DNA of 64,000 nt from Paraphysomonas bandaiensis. Its lineage: Eukaryota > Chrysophyceae. Each line of letters starts with the position of its first letter. Within the stretch, counting starts at the first letter, position 1. The stretch is from contig CBFFRP010000433.1 in NCBI GenBank assembly GCA_965644295.1, positions 1 through 64,000 of the forward strand. Direction: 5' to 3'. The translations under genes were made by a program, and so were the position numbers. Below are positions 11,014 through 23,880 of the stretch, piece after piece. Under the pieces are notes generated by a model that was given only the letters and a program-made list of their open reading frames with translations, made no database searches and was not told where the DNA came from.

Positions 11014-12314
11014 ACGTATGCAATTTGTAAATATGTATAGACTCTATACGAAGTAATATCGTAACATAATGCATTCATTTTTTATGACGCAGTATTTTGA
11101 ACTGTATCACAACCTGACGCTTTAGCTCTACTTGTAGCACAATTGGTGGTATACCATGTGTCCCATTCCGAGGGCGTGGTCATAGTGTAGGCTCGCTGGC
11201 ACACCACCTATAACACCGATTCTACCACCTATGACAAAATTTTGCACTGATTCTACCACCCGCCTATCCGTGTACCAACGTAGCTGACCGCATTGATCAC
11301 GCGCAGTTTCTGTTTCCGCCCCACACGTGTTCACCTTCGCTAAACTCAGGCGCAGATTCTAGTAGAACCATGTGTACCTTCCCATTACCTAACAAAGATT
11401 ACCCAGAGCTTCTCGTGACCATGCATGACTCAGTATAGGTCTAGTGTGATTGGCCGTCCCTCCCCTCCTCTAGAATGTGTGGGGTTTCTTGTACTCTCAT
11501 ATAGGCAATGCAAGTATAGTGTAGATTGTAGATCTAGCTAGAGCTTTCTTGGTGCCGACACACAAAGAATATGCTGAGATATTTATTATCAATCACTAGA
11601 GTACTTAGCTTAATCAACACTGCCTAGCACTTTACTGGGGTACGCTCTCGGTATTGGGCACCATGAATACAGTTAAACATATATCGAAAAGGCATTTCGT
11701 TAAGTCTCTTAATGAAGTAACATATCTTTAGTCTATTACTACTTAGTATTATGTTTTGTTAATCAGTAGTAGATATTTATACTATAGAGTTCATGATGGA
11801 TATACAACTACCCTACTCCCTACTTTTACGTAATTAAGGAATATTGATATATGATATCTACTTAGCAATAGTCTTGAGAATATTGATGTACAAATTAAAA
11901 GAAAATATAACCAACAGTAGATTTAAACTGTATCCCATAACTGCAAAAGTAAAACTGAATGCCACATGTACTATTGTGAAAACTAAAGATACTGTTGTTG
12001 AAATTAAAACAAACAATCCAATATACACGAATTTGTTTCGCTAACTATGTTTTAGTGTATCTATTCTCTAGAGGCGATAACAAATTTCAGTTCCGTATTT
12101 CACGCTTTATTAATTTTAGGCTATTTCCTTTGTGCAACCAAGAAAGTTTCCATTATATTACATATGCAGTTCTTTTTTCCAAGCAATGTACTTGTAGCTA
12201 TGTACTTTTTCTCTTACTTTACAATTCTTACTTGCTTAAACTACTTATTATTTCTACTACTGCATACATTAATGATAAATTCATAAACATTCAATGACAA
12301 CATATGTAGAGAAC
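11014..12314. other. Intergenic region holding a dispersed-repeat copy
   Basis: Contains the dispersed repeat at 11128-11345. The remaining AT-rich DNA, including the open stretch 11844-12297, has no recognisable coding content. Confidence 0.55.
11128..11345 (-). repeat. Dispersed repeat, copy B
   Basis: Read on the minus strand it matches 2636-2760: GCGAAGGT, GGGGCGG, CGTTGGTACACGG, GTGGTAGAA, TGCAAAAT, GCCAGC and GCCTACACTATG occur in the same order. Copy B has an extra internal GGTGGTAGAATC repeat. Mutual divergence suggests an old element. Confidence 0.7.
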
Positions 12315-12696
12315 TTACTCCCCCATTTTTACAGCTTTTACAAATTTCTTAAATGACGGTAACGGTTTCGGGTTTGCATAGTAAAATTTCTTCCACACGC
12401 GAGATGATGCCTGTGTGGTCATTGGAAGCTGAAAAGACCGAAGACCAATCTTAGGAAAATTATATATTGTAATAATACTGTACCTGCTCATAAGGCCCTG
12501 CAGGAAGACATCCCCCGTAGTAGTAGCAACCATACGGATTATATGTATCCATATTGCTAATGATTTCTTCAACAGTGACAGGCTCGGCATCGTACTCTGC
12601 TTTAGAATGACAGGATATATCTTCATTCAACTCCGTATATAGCTTCCAAAACTGTGACTGTATTTTATTCAATTCACGTGGCATTATCACATTCAC
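12315..12696 (-). CDS. Small unknown protein, two exons
   Basis: Exons 12696-12484 (71 codons) and 12428-12315 (37 residues plus TAA) join in phase across a 55-nt intron to give 108 residues. The N-terminal half is acidic (VTVEEIISNMDTYNPYG). A Tyr/Gly/Cys-rich patch (YGCYYYGGC) follows, then a basic tail (FKKFVKAVKMGE). There is no signal peptide or membrane segment. I do not recognise the family. Both exons are open in frame and the junction has a GT donor and a TTTTCAG acceptor, which argues for a real gene. Confidence 0.5.
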
Positions 12697-13268
12697 AGTA
12701 AACTATAGAAACTAGTTGCAACAAACTGACTTATTGATGCATCATTGAGCTTGATATCAACTCAATGAATCCGTTCTGTTATTGCTGTCTATGAAATGGA
12801 TGTTAATTAATTGTAGGAACTTGAATCATATTAGCATATGTTGCAAGGTCAGATTGATGATTGGTATGCTGTGTGTGTGCTCTGTAGTTAACTGAACTGG
12901 CGATACATAAATAGGATTCCTAGTCTGGTTTTGATTCATATTTTATTATATTTCCCTAAAATCAGACTTTCCAGGTTTTGATATCCATATTTTGTATATA
13001 AACCCCATATATTGTATACAAATCCTATATATTGCTGTATACAAACCCTATATATTGTATATAAACCCTATATATTGTATATAAACCCTATATATTGTAT
13101 ATAAATCCCATATATTGCTGTATACAAACCCCATATATATAGAATCATATATATGGTTATGTCTATATGAAATGTGAGGCCATTAAAGTGAATTGATTCA
13201 TTCCATATCACTCACTTATCTATTAATATCTATACAATTTGATTATCTATTACAAATATCTTCTTCAA
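12697..13268. other. Divergent intergenic region with minisatellite
   Basis: Spacer between the small unknown gene and PRMT5, which are transcribed away from each other. It holds the minisatellite at 12985-13140 and no gene. Confidence 0.6.
12985..13140. repeat. Minisatellite, about 20-bp unit
   Basis: About eight imperfect copies of CCCTATATATTGTATATAAA, with some copies carrying ATTGCTGTATACAAA instead. It lies about 130 bp upstream of the PRMT5 start. Confidence 0.85.
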
Positions 13269-15703
13269 ATGAGTTTAATCATAGGATCAGAGACGAATTA
13301 TATACGTGATATTCAAGATGTTTTAGCTAATACACAGTCATGTCAAAATTTTCTAGTTTGTCCATTGGTATACTTTCATATTTTGATATACATAATCCTG
13401 TAATCTTATTTTCATGATAGTTTCATCCAAGAAATAAAAGAAATTTAATGGATTTAGATGCTAATAATTTAATAACTAGAAGCGATATGGTGTTAGATAG
13501 TAAGCAATGGATATCTAGTATAGTGGGAAAGATATCAGAGGTAACATCTATTCATATATATTGATAGAAAGGATAATTGATAGATATATATTTATGTATA
13601 TAGTGGATTGATTTGGATAATAGTTCTTCACGTATACGTAAAAATGGAGAGGATGTCTTACGACAGGTATACTCTGTTGATGGGCTTGTTTTTCTCGAAA
13701 TGAATGTTATGTGTGTAGGAATTCAATTGGGCTTCCCATTTAGGTTTACAAGCTGTAATATTTCCAACACCTGCAATGTCCTCACCTAATTATGCACGAG
13801 TCTTGCAGCAACTTTGCTCCCCGTTGAGTCACCAGCAGATTTGGGTGCGTATTCCAGTCTGGCTTCCGACAGATTATAGATCCTCTTCATCTTCTATCTC
13901 TTCAACAGACTGTGATGGGTGGGAGGCTTGGGACCAACTTCGCACTTTGTGTCAACACAATAAACAAATATTTGTGGCACTTGAGCTTACCGAAGATCTT
14001 CCAGATGATGTGTCTTGTCTAGACCGTTGGAAAGGTGAACCAGTGAGAGCCGTATCCGTCAGTACTAGCATCTTCCTCACTAATCCCAAGCAGTATCCTG
14101 TTCTTTCTAAACGTCATCAATATGTGTTACAAGAGTTAATGCGTCATCGAGTGCATGTAATAGTGCGAGGGCAACCACATCATTGCGGGGGGGAAAGTCT
14201 GGCCCCCTATTTTCAATACCTTCAACACCTGTATTCCCTTGTGCAGGCACACATACGGGACACCACTTCTGTAGGGGAACGTGAGTGTATTCCTTATAAC
14301 GACTGTCTGCAAGCTCCTCTTCAACCTCTCATGGATAACCTGGAGTCTCAGACTTACGAGACATTTGAGCGAGATCCTGTCAAATACGCCCAATATGAAG
14401 CTGCTGTAGCTAAAGCCCTCGTGAGTATGCAACAGACCCTGCGAACCCAGCGCGGTCTCTCGGATAGCGAAGAGGGTGATAGTGTGCTAGTAATGGTTGT
14501 TGGGGCCGGACGAGGTCCGTTGGTTGCAGCCACACTGTCAGCATCCTCATCCACAGGAGTGCCGGTGAAAGTCTATGCCGTTGAGAAAAATAGGAACGCT
14601 GTTGTCACACTGCGTAATAGATGTAAAGTTGAAGCATGGGATAACGTTGAGGTTGTCGCGCAAGATATGAGAAAGTGGAACCCTCCTGTCAAGGTACGAG
14701 GCCTGGGGCTAGTGTGCACTGTTTGCTGGAGCTTGTGAACATGGAGAGTTGTGTTAACGAAATTCTTTAGGCTGATATTATGGTCAGTGAACTTCTTGGT
14801 TCGTGGGGAGATAACGAGCTGTCGCCAGAGTGCTTGGATGGCGCACAAGAGTATTTGCAACCTTATGGGATCAGCATTCCCGCCTCATATACATCATTTC
14901 TTGCCCCTCTCTCCTCCTCGAAACTATGGAATGCTGCAGGCGACGCGTTTCCAACAGACCGTGTGAAGGTATGCCTTGTAATCTGCACCACTTTAAGCTA
15001 TTGTCTGATATAATTTATACGATGCAGGGATACGAAACTCCGTATGTCGTGAAGCTTCATAATGTGTGCGTATTTGCCGAGGAAAAGTCTTTGTTTCATT
15101 TCGAACACCCAAACACATCCAAACCTATTGATAATACTAGGTGATCCGAATATGAGCTATGATTGGATCGAATCGGCAGTTTTCTTACACTACTATTTTG
15201 TTTGTAGATACCATTCAGTGTCTTTTGAGGTGAAACACGATCGCACACTTCACGGCTTCAGTGGAACCTTTGAGTCAGTGCTTTATGACGATGTTATGAT
15301 ATCGATTGCACCCAAGGTACTAAAAGCCTAGCACTAGTATATATTTTTCTGCGTATACTACTTTGCTATGCATAAGTAATAAAACTGATGCAATGGTGTT
15401 TGTAGACCCACTCTAAGGGAATGTTTAGTTGGTTTCCACTATATATTCCTCTTTCCACCCCCATCAGAGTTCGACCCGGAGATACTATTCGCGCCCACGT
15501 GTGGAGGTTTGCATATCTCTTCTGTGAGTTAATTTCTAACTTTTTATTCAGATGTATAGACTCCCGCCGGGTGTGGTATGAATGGTGGGTTGTTGGTCTT
15601 GCTGTTTGATGCTTTTGCTTATGTCTGATGCAGGTGTTTGTCGAGCCCAATTGTTACCCCCGTACAAAATAGTGGTGGGCGGTCATATTGGATTGGTTTG
15701 TAG
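13269..15703 (+). CDS. PRMT5: Type II protein arginine methyltransferase PRMT5
   Basis: Ten exons: 13269-13367, 13421-13540, 13604-13666, 13719-14693, 14771-14968, 15028-15140, 15208-15316, 15406-15506, 15552-15584, 15634-15703. They give 1881 nt, 626 residues, close to the usual 630-640. The N-terminal TIM-barrel region includes FLVCPLFHPRN and [11 protein letters not shown]310 (YETFERDP) matches the Phe that sets symmetric dimethylation. The SAM-binding motif is [10 protein letters not shown] at 354-363. The double-E loop [19 protein letters not shown] carries E426 and E435. The C-terminal beta-barrel ends with GGRSYWIGL. The enzyme symmetrically dimethylates arginines in Sm proteins and histones, usually with MEP50. 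The next-to-last donor lies inside the Tyr-Glu-Trp codons and was chosen because it restores the normal C-terminal length. Confidence 0.96.
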
Positions 15704-18108
15704 TGTCGTGTTCACTTGGTCTATATTACTTCCTTGACTGCGTACTAAATTAGAATGATCGTGGACTTAAAGCCTTATTTCTTTCAATGTTATTCCTTTA
15801 GTTATAGTATCAAAATAGTTCGTGTAAACTACTGCTACGTATCACTGAAGCTCAGGGCTACGTAACTATTAATTGTCAATTGATTGGCGCAGGTTGTGTC
15901 CTGTTAACGTCAATCTAGCTCTGCGTTACACACATTCATTATATTCTTCCTCATTTTGATACTAATGGTATTAAAAAAATATTACTGTTAATTGAAGAAA
16001 TTTTTGATCCATTATAGTTGTAATTATTATTTACTGTCCCAATTTCAATTATTGCAATGCCAATAATTGACTATTTATTGTAGCCTGAACCCATTGAGGG
16101 TAGTAGCCGATAATTAATATCATTGACAATTCCGTTTATGTGTCGTTAAATAATGGGAAACTAAATCACAAGACTACGCAATTACGTAAATAAAATGAAA
16201 AGTATCTACTATTAAACTACAACCAACTCCTACGTGCGTACTTGAAGTTTGGTAAAGCCAATCGCTAGTAGTTATCCTGTATTCTATGTAGCAATGAAAT
16301 ACAGAATATACATGACTACAGTATAGGAGTAGCTATTACAAGTATACAAAGAAACTGAAAATATAGTAGCTGTTAAAGATATGATTTGTAGAACAGAATG
16401 TTGATGTTGGTGAATGACGTGGTTCCTAACTCACAGTGCTACAACATCATAAACTTACTATATCTCCTATAATATCAATCAGTCAATACTACTGCACTAA
16501 CTAAAAGCTTAAATTAATATCTACAGGACAGGTAGATTATTTTTAAATATGTTTTGCTTACAGCTTACAGTATGTGATAGATAATGGATATAGGCCTACA
16601 TATCGTTATTATTCACTATTAAAGTGTATCATTTATTTGGTGAAAATATGTTTGGAATTTTTTTAATTGTTGGTACTGTTTTTACTATTTGAGTAGAATG
16701 TCAAGAATTAAATGTCTGCGTAACAATAGGTTATTATATATATACCACAGGGCTGCCCAACAATTAATCAATTATAACTTCTAGTATTACATATATGCTG
16801 TCCTAATTAATTGTAAAATTGCAATTAGTTGCAATTACTTGCGATGTAGAATTTAATTGAAACTAAAAACTATGTACTCAAGAAGCTATACATTAGCTGC
16901 AACATATCTTGCGCAACTGTTATTTCATACCAGAGGGGCAACGATACATAAATTCGATACTTTTACGTCCTGGTAAGGAGGCTTTGTTGCCACCTTTAAC
17001 AGCTTCACGGCTGCATTTTCGAAAGAATGCCTGATTATTAGCAATAGGCGTGTTAGAGTCAGAACTATTTTAGCATTGCAATTTAACTATCTATAGAGTG
17101 CTTAACTCTGATAACCTACGAATGCTTCTTGTGTGACACGGCAAGCATCAACTTCGGTGCAAACACTTTCGCTCTATCACTCAAAGCAAACGCAATGAGC
17201 AGGCAGAATGTTGATATACCTGACATCTGCTGACTTCAGGGTTTTTGAGTCCTTAGGGTGAACAGCAGCCCAATGCTTGACTTCAGCAGGCAGCTCATAC
17301 ACAAGTAAAAGTTATTTGTACCCCTTGTACCACACAGACAATTGGCTATGAGTGGGCTAAAATTTATCTGATTTGCTGAGGGTTTTTTGAAGCAACGTTG
17401 TCACCCAGATGATGCTCGACAATCGGGTGCTTTCTGATGAATTCGTCACACAATGAACGAGCTGGTGTCTATCATTCCCTTGTGGTTCTATTGACATGCA
17501 TTGAATAAAGTTCAAGTTTATCCGTAATTGCACCAGCTTGACATAATCCATTTTACTTGGAGTTAGGTTTATCACGTCAAATTGACATTTTTTATCAATG
17601 AATTGAACTCAATTATGATTTACTGTCCCAATACAAATGATTGACAATTATTTGACACGCATTGATTTTAGCGATCATAATAACACGCATGAATATTTGA
17701 ACTAACTATGTCACGTTCTTTACAACTTTGCTTCATCATTTCAAAGTTTCTTATTGTAGCAAATTTACTACTACTATATGTACATAGTTTATATAGTTTA
17801 TGTAGTTTATATACATCTTTGGGAAATACGTATTCAAACAATTTAAGAGTACTATAGCTTATTACTCTATCATTCTATCTTTTTAAACCGCTAAAGTACT
17901 ATGCAATACATATTACAAGCCCAATCAATACTAACAATCATAGAATCACTTTAACATATAGGTCACACGTATATAGCACTCTGCCCAAATATAAGAAATA
18001 TACACCATTCCAAATCTTAATGAGAAATCAGTCGTAATATAAATTTCTTTGTGTAGTCATGTATTGAGAAAACAGTCATATGGTCACGCCTGGAACCATA
18101 TGTCATCG
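15704..18108. other. Long intergenic region with degenerate repeats
   Basis: About 2.4 kb of AT-rich DNA between the convergent PRMT5 and M16 genes. The phrase TTTACTGTCCCAAT occurs near 16032 and 17620 with similar following sequence. The segment 16780-16930 resembles 51690-51840 (TTGCAATT, ACTCAAG, TTAGCTG and GCTCAACTGT-like words in the same order). These look like remnants of interspersed repeats. No gene is supportable. Confidence 0.5.
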
Positions 18109-21100
18109 CTATTCTGTGTTTTGCGATATACCAACACAGGTGACTACAAAGGTGCCTAACTTGATCCCGACAGCAAATTCACGCACATCCTAAGTATTGC
18201 AGTATTTAAACACATATATTCTGTAATACTAAAACCGACCTGATTCGTAATACTTTCTACAACAGCAGCTAAATCATTCAATGACTTTCTTCCACATTCA
18301 GGTGTCTATTACGCATGAACGATCAGTATAAGCGAGGCCACATATAACATACTATTTCAAACCTGAGATCCGCTCATACTGTCCACCCAGAATTTGGAAT
18401 GAGATGTCTGAGTCAATAGCCTATTCACGACGTGTCTTTTCACAATATCCATTTGCCGTTGATCACAGTGGTAATCTTGTAATGCGAGTAGGACATCACG
18501 GCAAGCCCAAACTGCATTTTCTATCTGTTTTAACAGTCACATAGAATGGCGTAAGATGCAATATACTCTCACCTGAGAAGGTGATGTCGACACAGTCACT
18601 GTATAAATTGAGCTTCGAGTAATATCACTATCTATTGAAGACATCTCAAACGAGGCATCATAACATAATCCGCGCTCCTCTCTTACAATTTCGAATAGTC
18701 GACGATTCGCAATCTACAACGACATTGAATCAATGAGGTGAAAGAAATTTATGTCATGTACCTCCTGAAGAACTAACGCAACTGCACGAGGATAGAGTAT
18801 ATGACTGGTGTACGGTCCATCCTTCCGTCCATAGACGTCATCCTTGCGATACATATGTCCCGCAATTACACCTACTCCTCTCTCCTCAGAGTCCCCCAAT
18901 TGAACTCGTAATAAATCATCTGTCGACCCTGAGAAATTTGACTCGCGATTATATATGTGTTGCTCATCCAATACTGTGGCTGATGAAAATCTTCCTTTGT
19001 AACGAGGCACAGTACCTAAGTATAGCTGAGTGAGAGAACTTATTTCATCGACAGAGAGATCTGCTGCAACGGAGACTTCAACATTAGGAGAGAGTATCTG
19101 TGCAAAAGCAACTGCTTAATTGCAAAGCAAAACAATAATACTGTACATATACTTGTTTCATTGCCGCACACTTTGCTTCCTCGAAGGATATATTATCTAT
19201 ACTCCTGTGACTCGGTGGGGAAACCCTATAAATAGTGGAACACAATGCAAAATCAACACACCATGCGCAATACAACAACGTACACGGTACCATGAATCAT
19301 TCCCAGTGAGACGTCTAACAGCAACATCTCGACAAAGAGAAAACAAATCACTATTGCAGCTGTTGATATGATGATGTGCACCCGCAACTGCTCGCTCAAA
19401 AGCATCCGACTCCCACTTGAACGAAGAGAGCATGCAATGCGCCATCTAGGGATATACGTTACTGGTTTGATAGCATAGGAATATATATATGGGCAAATAT
19501 GCTCGTGTAAGAAACTTACTTGCAACACAGTTTCCAGACCATGATTTGTTTCTATATCCATTACTATAGCACCACGTTCAGCACGAATATCTACATGGAT
19601 ACCCCTATCCGTACAGAATAACTCCACAGCCTCACGGGAAAAGTTGCTCATCGCTCCACCCTCCATCATCATGCGGGCTGCTAAGTATACCGCAGCAGGC
19701 TTAGCATATTCTCTCTCCATTCCAGGTGCCCAGATTCTTATGCTTGCTATACCTGGCTCGGCAATGTGTGATGTGCTAACAAAGTTGACTTGGAGACCAT
19801 TACTCAAACGCCCTTGGATTAATGGGTGAGTTTCATCTTCCCACAAAAATGCCCTTCGACTTTTCAATGCTCTTCCTGGCTCATACAGAGAAATATTGCG
19901 ACCTTTATGCGGAAGAAAAGATACCCAACGTAAAGACTGCAAACGTGTTTCATCAGCTAATTTCTGAGCATTAAGTAGAGTGGTAGGTACATCGACCGGC
20001 AATGCAGGTGTAGGATCGGCTTCAATAGCACTCACTAATACATCTGTCACCTGGGCAAGACATAACAATGCTAGTTTATCGGTACAATAAGTGTGCAAAT
20101 AACAAGTAGTACCTGTTGAGGAGTTGCTACAGTTGTCAGTGTATCAGGGCATGCGAAAACAATCGCCGCGACTCTTTCTCCGTCAGAAACTGCTGTCAAG
20201 TTTCCATGACTGATGTGTGTACACATATCTTGTGCAACACGGTTTACTTCGGAAAGTGTTATAGTACTGTCATCGCCATTACTGTCCAGAGACAGTATAT
20301 TTTTTGCCGCAGTATACTTTGCAATAGGGTCCATATATGTATGCCCACAGGCTGTTGAGTGCATCAGGGCGTTTATAACTTCCTAAACGTACACTTAAGA
20401 AGCTCCGATAGAGCAAAAAATATCACCTCATGAGTAGTTTTATTGCTTTTAATCAAGTCATGGCGATACTCTGACATCAATGCTGTTTTCATTCTTCGAA
20501 ATTCCATATCTGATAAGCCATGATACCCCATAGATCTAGGTAATAAATCAGATCGCGACTATGAAGTCAAACGAACAACAGTAACTCACTTGACTTCCTT
20601 GACAACTCGAAAAACTGCCATCGTCCAGTTCAAAGGATCGCAGTTAACCTCCAGACACCCGACTGTACAACCTTCTCTCGGTGAGTCTCTCAAGGACATT
20701 TCAGCGCTAATGACACCATCTCCACGCAACATACCTAACCTACAATACAGGATCTGACCAACATAGACAATGTGGCGGTAGTACACACACCTGGCATTAA
20801 GTGCAGATACGACTAGATTATACATCAAGCTATTTCGAAGCTCGCTGATAGAAGTAATTGGCCTAATTGGGTATTTAAAGTATATTTGAAGAACGACAGT
20901 TTTCTGGAGGGGGTGGGGAGTAACCAAAGGCTCTGGAAATTGACTGCCAACCACGTGAGATTTGCTCCCTACTAATTGACTTACAGCGAGTGGGTCCATA
21001 CGAGGAAAAGTTCGTCGGAAAAACTCCGCTGCTTTTCGGCGTCCACATGACCAGCTGTGCAAAACAGGGGGGTAATGTCTCGAAATCTGTCGCATTGTTA

Positions 21101-22289
21101 TTGGATTCCATAGTGAATCTATTGTCCCACTCGTAGTTTCCAAGCTATTTGCATCACTTGTGGCGTCCGGAACACAAGAGAATATATCTTCCACAACCTT
21201 CTGCGTCCGACTTAAGTCAATGTCTCCTACGACGTATAGAATCGCATTGCTGGGTTGATACGTTCTATTTTTCAGCTCCTCTAAGTCCTCCACACTACAT
21301 GAGCGGATTATGTCTAGCTGACCTATTGGAAAACGTTTACAGAGAATATTCTCCTTGTGTAATTCAGCCAAAGAATTGAGATAGAGCCGGCGCTGTAGGT
21401 TGTTCACAGCTGAAGCTTCAGAAAGTACGGCGGCTTTCTCCCGCTCCAAACGTCCTTCCTCAATATTAGCTCTAAACACTCTAGATATTGCCTCGCAGAC
21501 TCTACGGAGCAGGTTGTTACTATTCGGAGCAACTAACGGACATGACGCAAAAAACACGGAATGGTGAAAGTCTGTGAAAGCATTGGTAGTACAATCCAAT
21601 CCTCCCAAGTTTTGTCGTCCCAAACCACCCATATATGCTACGTGTTCCAGCAAGTGGCTCATGCCACGTTGATCATCTCTCTCACAAGCTGATCCACCTA
21701 ATATCTCAAGGTAAATATCGACTGTGTTAGAAGGATACGGATTCTTCAATAACTTAAACTTCATCCCGTTAGTTAGAGTGCCTTCTCTTAAGTCTTTATG
21801 GGGCAGTATATCACTATTAGATGAGCCTATAGCACTATTAAATGAGCCTATAGCACTATTAGAGGAGCCTATAGCACTATTAGATGAGCCTATAGCACTA
21901 TTAAATGAGCCTATAGCACTATTAAATGAGCCTATAGCACTATTAAATGAGCCTATAGCACTATTAAAGGAGCCTATAGCGCTATTAGAGGAGCTTATAG
22001 CGCTATTAAAGGGGCCTATAGCGCTATTAGATGAGCCTATAGCACTATTAGAAGAGCCTATAGCACTATTAGAGGAGCCAATAGCACTATTAAAGGAGCC
22101 TATAGCACTATTAGAAGAGCCTATAGCACTATTAGAGGGGCCTATAGCACTATTAAAGGAGCCTATAGCACCACTATAGCCCATAGAACGAGGAGACGTC
22201 TTGTGTAGTCTCATAATTCGTGGTATTTTCCAATTTGACTGTGCAGGAGACATAAGTATAATACATATGAGCCATACCAACCCCCTCAT
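18109..22289 (-). CDS. M16 metallopeptidase related to stromal processing peptidase
   Basis: Eleven exons run from 22289-20590 to 18189-18109, the rest being 20535-20427, 20382-20113, 20050-19520, 19445-19291, 19204-19153, 19097-18762, 18713-18573, 18524-18363 and 18305-18240. They total 3603 nt, 1200 residues. A further in-frame 51-nt intron at 20790-20740 is likely and would give 1183. The inverted zinc motif is H212-L-L-E-H216 with the third ligand probably E291 (AAVLSEAS). The surroundings (DDQRGMSHLLEHVAYMG, TNAFTDFHHSVF) are closest to plant stromal processing peptidase, which cleaves plastid transit peptides. Residues 1-19 look like a signal peptide, followed by a basic stretch, as in bipartite complex-plastid presequences. 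Residues 40-158 are 17 heptads of SAIGSxN type. Plastid targeting is inference; a secreted M16 peptidase is the alternative. Confidence 0.88.
21815..22172 (-). repeat. 21-bp tandem repeat coding for SAIGSxN heptads
   Basis: Seventeen in-frame copies of a 21-bp unit lie inside exon 1 of the M16 gene, between the presequence and the peptidase domain. Positions 5 and 6 alternate among Ser, Pro and Phe; the Ser-Ala-Ile and Asn positions are nearly constant. No copy has a frameshift or stop, so the repeat is under coding constraint or very young. Confidence 0.95.
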
Positions 22290-22488
22290 TGATAGTTATT
22301 GCTGTTAATGGACTGAAATGAAGTGTAAAGAAGGTATGAATAGATTCGTAATGGAAGAGTTTGTTAGAAGGAGAATATGGAATGAGTTGAGTGCGTCATG
22401 TGAGGAATAGACACACCAGACATAGACATACAGCTACATATACATACACAGCACATGAGACCCCTGCATTTTCCAACCATATTCTACC

Positions 22489-22627
22489 ATACATACATAC
22501 ATACATACATACATACATACATACATACATACATACATACATACATACATACATACATACATACATACATACATACATACATACATACATACATACATAC
22601 ATACATACATACATACATACATACATA
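22489..22627. repeat. CATA tetranucleotide microsatellite
   Basis: An uninterrupted run of CATA of about 139 bp. Transposon copy 1 is inserted at a TA inside it; the same repeat in the same phase resumes on the other side at 27069. Confidence 0.97.
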
Positions 22628-22793
22628 CTGTACGTTTCTGTCAACTTTTATCCACGCACTCGTTTTTCTGTAAAATGTGGAAGGTACCGTACTCAAGCCC
22701 GCACCATAATGGTGTGGAACTATATAAGTGGTGATGATGAGTGACCAGTGGTATGTATGGTGTTGCTGGTGAGTAATAGATCCAGGGAGGTGG

Positions 22794-23727
22794 GTGTTGA
22801 AGGAGGAGCTCTCTCATCACAGCATGGTATCATACATACAGAACATAATAACAGCGAGAACATATCATAGTAGCATGGAATCAACTACCACGGAATCAAC
22901 TACCACGGAATCAACTACCACGGAATCAACTACCACGGAATCAACTACCACAGGGGGCATTAGAAAAGTCGGTGATGGGGAAACCAAAAATCGTAACTCC
23001 TCTGCGTTAGCTCAGTTTGCGAAGTACTTGGAGATGCGGTTCGACGGGAAGAAGAGGTATAAGGAACTCATAGACAGTGATATAAATGTAGAACTATTTC
23101 AATGTTTCGGTGGCTTTTTGATCGATCACGCCGTCCATGGAACAACGAAGAAGCCTTTGACCCTAGGTACTGCTTGGCAGTATTTGTCAGACACGAAGAC
23201 TGCGCTGACGAAGCGATTTAAAAGAAATGAGTTATTAAGCAGCTCCAATGAGCTGTGGTACAAAGATGTGAGAGCGGCAGTATCAAAGCATATTATCAAG
23301 CGGTGTATCGCACAAGGAGTGCGTATATCAGAGAAAACAAGTCCAGTGGGGAAAGAACTAATGAAGCGCATAGGTGAATACATTATACATCGGGCATCTG
23401 ATTTCTCCGGTAAGTGGACATACTTCACATATCTATGATTTACTGTATGCTAATAAACTTTATTTAGAAGTGAAGAAGTATTCATTGTACAATCTCTATT
23501 TGGTTTTTCACATGTTATCACCTATCATTCAAGCACTCATTAACGTGTATCTGCTGCATATGGCTGCCTCGTCATATTACTATATACATATACTCGATGC
23601 ATGTGATATGATGCACTATGCTATGATGCACTCTGCTGATTGGATCACTCGATGGGCGCACTTGCTGTGCGGCCTTTGTGTAAAAACAAGGGTGTGGGAT
23701 CCCGCACCTGCGGTGCGGGCTAAATAA
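22794..23727 (+). CDS. Transposon gene 1: unknown protein with EST repeats (copy 1)
   Basis: Proposed exons 22794-23409 and 23468-23727, joined over an intron with a GTAAGT donor, give 291 residues. The start may instead be ATG 22875. Near the N-terminus are five copies of a 15-bp repeat coding for ESTTT. The middle (residues about 60-200) is helical and lysine-rich and resembles in general character the SAM-like core-binding domain of Crypton-type tyrosine recombinases (AQFAKYLEMRF, GTAWQYLSDTKTAL), but no catalytic Arg/His/Tyr set is visible. Exon 2 gives a hydrophobic stretch and ends KTRVWDPAPAVRAK. Copy 2 differs completely downstream of exon 1, so at least one copy is rearranged. Function unknown. 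Confidence 0.45.
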
Positions 23728-23880
23728 TTTTTCCACAAAAACACTCTCTCCACACCCATTCCGACGACTCTCCAATTCTGACACGAGCATTCCACAAGCA
23801 TTCCATTCTACCCCTGGCGGACTCAAATTATACCCACAACTCCATTACACTGTACAATATGTAACAATATGGCTGCAGCT
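23728..23880. repeat. Internal inverted repeat, left arm (copy 1)
   Basis: This 153-bp segment is the reverse complement of 26881-27033 with one mismatch seen. It contains the whole 5' flank of the transposase gene and its first codons (ATGGCTGCAGCT, Met-Ala-Ala-Ala). The opposite arm supplies the same sequence to the convergent gene. It probably acts as a duplicated promoter. Confidence 0.95.

Noticed and set aside
13776-14738. Treating this 320-residue frame as a complete gene
   Set aside because: It is the body of PRMT5 exon 4 plus read-through into intron 4; flanking exons complete the protein.
19253-20098. Treating this minus-strand frame as its own gene
   Set aside because: It is M16 exon 4 with read-through of the flanking introns.
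21724-22179. Plus-strand frame of PIALLxE repeats
   Set aside because: It is the complement of the heptad repeat in the M16 gene, which has strong family support on the other strand.
22794-23727. Calling transposon gene 1 a tyrosine recombinase
   Set aside because: Only a vague resemblance to a core-binding domain; no catalytic Arg-His-Arg-Tyr residues are visible.
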